From Streptococcus sp. (lineage in GTDB: Bacteria > Bacillota > Bacilli > Lactobacillales > Streptococcaceae), in the NCBI GenBank assembly GCA_003521145.1, contig DOTL01000021.1, forward strand, positions 1-16,394: a DNA stretch of 16,394 nucleotides, in the 5' to 3' direction. The notes below the pieces were generated by a model. It was not told the DNA's origin, did not search any database, and saw only the letters and a list, made by a program, of their open reading frames with translations. The translations under genes were made by a program, and so were the position numbers. Position 1 is the stretch's first letter. Every line of letters begins with the position of its first letter. Shown in pieces: positions 14,913 to 16,394 of the stretch.

Positions 14913-14960
14913 TGAATCTCCTTTTTATATTTTACTATCCATATTGAGTATTACTATACA

Positions 14961-14989
14961 ATAATAGCAAGAAGCTAATACTTTTACAA
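14961..14989 (-). promoter_or_regulatory. Promoter of the HsdS-like gene
   Basis: TTGTAA (14989-14984) and TATTAT (14966-14961) on the minus strand are separated by exactly 17 bases. The leader to the ATG would be about 42 bases and includes a strong AAGGAG. A TATAGT just downstream is an alternative -10. Confidence 0.6.
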
Positions 14990-15014
14990 GTAAAAACTGT
15001 AAGAAAGGCAAAAT

Positions 15015-15037
15015 AAAAAAGAGACCTGAGCCTCATT
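15015..15037 (-). terminator. Terminator after tpx
   Basis: On the minus strand, GAGGC (15034-15030) pairs with GTCTC (15025-15021) around a TCAG loop, with one G-U pair. The outer AAAA and TTTT can add pairs beyond a T-T mismatch. Six T follow at 15020-15015. The structure begins directly at the tpx stop codon. Confidence 0.7.
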
Positions 15038-15532
15038 TTATAAGCTTTTAACCGCTGCTACTGCTGCTTCATAATTTGGATCAGTATTGATATTGTCCAA
15101 ATATTCGACATAAGTAATCTTATTGTCAGCATCTGCCACTAAAACTGCACGCGCTAACAAGTGCCATTCTTCAATGAGGACACCATAATCTTTACCGAAA
15201 CTATTATCATAGTAGTCAGAAAGCATGATGGCATTTTCAAGTCCTTCAGCACCACACCAACGAGCTTGTGCAAATGGTAGGTCCACTGAAATAGTAATAA
15301 CTACTGTATTGTCTAATTCTGACAATTCCTTGTTAAAGGTACGTGTTTGAGTTGAACAGATACCAGTATCGATTGATGGAACGATAGAGATAACTTTTTT
15401 CTTTCCATCGAATTCTGAAAGTGATTTTTTCGTCAAATCTGTTGTGGTCAAGTTAAAGTCACGCAAGGTATCTCCAACTTGAAGTTGTTTGTCTTCTGCT
15501 ACCGTAACTGTTTTTCCAATAAATGTTGGCAT
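15038..15532 (-). CDS. tpx: Tpx, thiol peroxidase (atypical 2-Cys peroxiredoxin)
   Basis: A 164-residue cytoplasmic peroxiredoxin that reduces hydrogen peroxide and organic peroxides using thioredoxin. The peroxidatic Cys59 lies in PSIDTGICSTQT with Thr56 in the TxxC motif. The resolving Cys93 lies in ARWCGAEG. Length and motifs are those of the Tpx family. The ATG follows GGAGGACTAAC. In several streptococci tpx lies behind the psaABC manganese transporter genes; here the upstream neighbour is a decayed phosphatase gene instead. A possible TACAAT -10 is at 15559-15564, with no convincing -35. A terminator follows directly, so the gene is probably transcribed alone. Confidence 0.95.
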   Translation of the reverse strand: MPTFIGKTVTVAEDKQLQVGDTLRDFNLTTTDLTKKSLSEFDGKKKVISIVPSIDTGICSTQTRTFNKELSELDNTVVITISVDLPFAQARWCGAEGLENAIMLSDYYDNSFGKDYGVLIEEWHLLARAVLVADADNKITYVEYLDNINTDPNYEAAVAAVKSL

Positions 15533-15596
15533 GTTAGTCCTCCAATACTTTTTTAACTATTGTACTGTAAATATAGCGATGAGCCTAAGCATTTGT

Positions 15597-16394
15597 TTAG
15601 AATTTTTCAAACAGTAGTCTAATTTTTTCAGCAATAACTGCATTAATTGCAGTAATAACCTCATCCGCAAAGTTTTTTAGCTAGGGATAATCACCAATTT
15701 GCACTCCATATATAGCATTTTTGAAAAGAGAAATATCATTTTGATCATTTCAAAAAGCTACAAAATCTTTACCAAAGTGGTTTAAAACAGTACTAGCCTT
15801 GGTAACTCCCTTAGGATTAATGTAAAGACATCTTTCAATATCATGATAACTAAGATCTAAACAATCCAGTTTGTTTAGATTAAAGATAAGGTCTTCACGT
15901 ATATCTTCATGCTCTACAAGTGGAATAACAACTTTGATAGGCTCATTAAGTTCATGAACAGGAAAAATCCTTGCTTTGTTTAATGGATCAACATTTGAAA
16001 GAAAAGGGATTTGCTCAGGATTTTGAATAGCATAATTAAAGGTATCATCAATAAAATAAGGGGGGGTTATAAGAATCACAGTAGCTAACAATCGTTCTTA
16101 GAGCATAAGAAGACATTGTGTATTTCGATACTAAACATTCATCTTAAAAGACTTCACCACCGTTTAAGCCAACTACTGTCAGCTTGCTCAATTCTCCTTC
16201 TAAAATACTAAGACAGTCTCTATAAGAGCGTGCTGTTGCAAAAATAATCTCATGACCGTATTTGGTGCAGTTCTGTTGCAAAGCTTTAAATAAAGAATAA
16301 AATTCCTTACGGTATCTATGATTTAGGCTGTTATTCCCATTAATACCTTGATTTCAGTAGACACCGAAAAGCCGAAGAGAGTGCCTTCTTTTCG
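15597..16394 (-). pseudogene. Decayed HAD-superfamily (Cof-type) phosphatase, several stops and a frameshift
   Basis: Stitched together, the minus strand encodes a Cof-type HAD phosphatase. RKEFYSLFKALQQN and EIIFATARSYRD (motif II region) are followed by the cap domain, then INPKGVTKAST and NDQNDISLF (from the FGNDxND motif) and ADEVI near the end. Lesions are a TGA at 16354-16356, a TAA at 16144-16146, a +1 frameshift in the run of seven C (16060-16066 on the minus strand; six would restore the frame), a TGA at 15750-15752 replacing the glycine of FGNDxND, and a TAG at 15681-15683. The natural stop is TAA at 15597. The N-terminal DxDGT nucleophile motif is not recognisable, so the 5' boundary is uncertain and may lie before the window edge. 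The longest remaining open piece (15750-16091, 113 codons) should not be called a gene. There is no intact gene from 15533 to the window end. Confidence 0.85.

Noticed and set aside
15750..16091. 113-codon open frame as a real hypothetical gene
   Set aside because: It is the middle part of a HAD protein whose N- and C-terminal parts are present in flanking sequence, separated by a frameshift and stop codons. No ribosome binding site precedes its first ATG.
1..16394. CRISPR arrays, tRNA or rRNA genes, prophage or toxin-antitoxin modules
   Set aside because: I looked for regular direct repeats, cloverleaf-like segments and paired small genes on both strands and saw none.

Overview
The window looks like chromosome from a low-GC Firmicute of the genus Streptococcus. 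The salivarius group is most likely, and Streptococcus thermophilus is my best guess. The grounds are a PepN-type aminopeptidase, a pstS-pstC-pstA-pstB-pstB-phoU operon with two pstB genes, an SpxA1-type regulator with its usual downstream partners, a DUF1858/DUF438 pair, and the mix of an insertion-sequence end with a decayed gene that is common in dairy streptococci. Every gene lies on the minus strand, so the region reads from high to low coordinates.

Right part (about 16394-12499): a badly decayed HAD-type phosphatase pseudogene; tpx (thiol peroxidase); a stand-alone half-length HsdS-like protein with no methylase or endonuclease gene beside it; then a two-gene unit of a small DUF1858 protein and a DUF438-hemerythrin-PAS protein. 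Good terminators follow tpx and the HsdS-like gene.

Middle part (12498-7804): truB and ribF overlap by ATGA. After a short gap comes a tightly overlapping set, spxA1 / UPF0223 / inositol-monophosphatase-like. A terminator then separates this set from an RsmF-like rRNA cytosine-C5 methyltransferase. The truB promoter appears to place the start of transcription at or next to the ATG.

Left part (7810-1): a complete high-affinity phosphate uptake operon, pstS-pstC-pstA-pstB1-pstB2-phoU. It is preceded by four 11-bp-spaced repeats that look like a Pho box and an extended -10. PstS captures phosphate outside the cell, PstC/PstA form the channel, the two PstB ATPases drive it, and PhoU couples transport to signalling. 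The two-component regulator is not in the window. Beyond the operon terminator lies pepN, with a perfect 10-bp inverted repeat in its leader, then a strong terminator and what looks like the end of an ISL3-family insertion sequence at the window edge.

Most of the region is ordinary streptococcal core genome. I see no CRISPR array, tRNA, rRNA, prophage or obvious new system. The items most worth a second look are the DUF1858/DUF438-hemerythrin-PAS unit, the orphan half HsdS, the Pho-box-like repeats, the PstB2 with arginine in place of the switch histidine, and the unusual leader of pepN.
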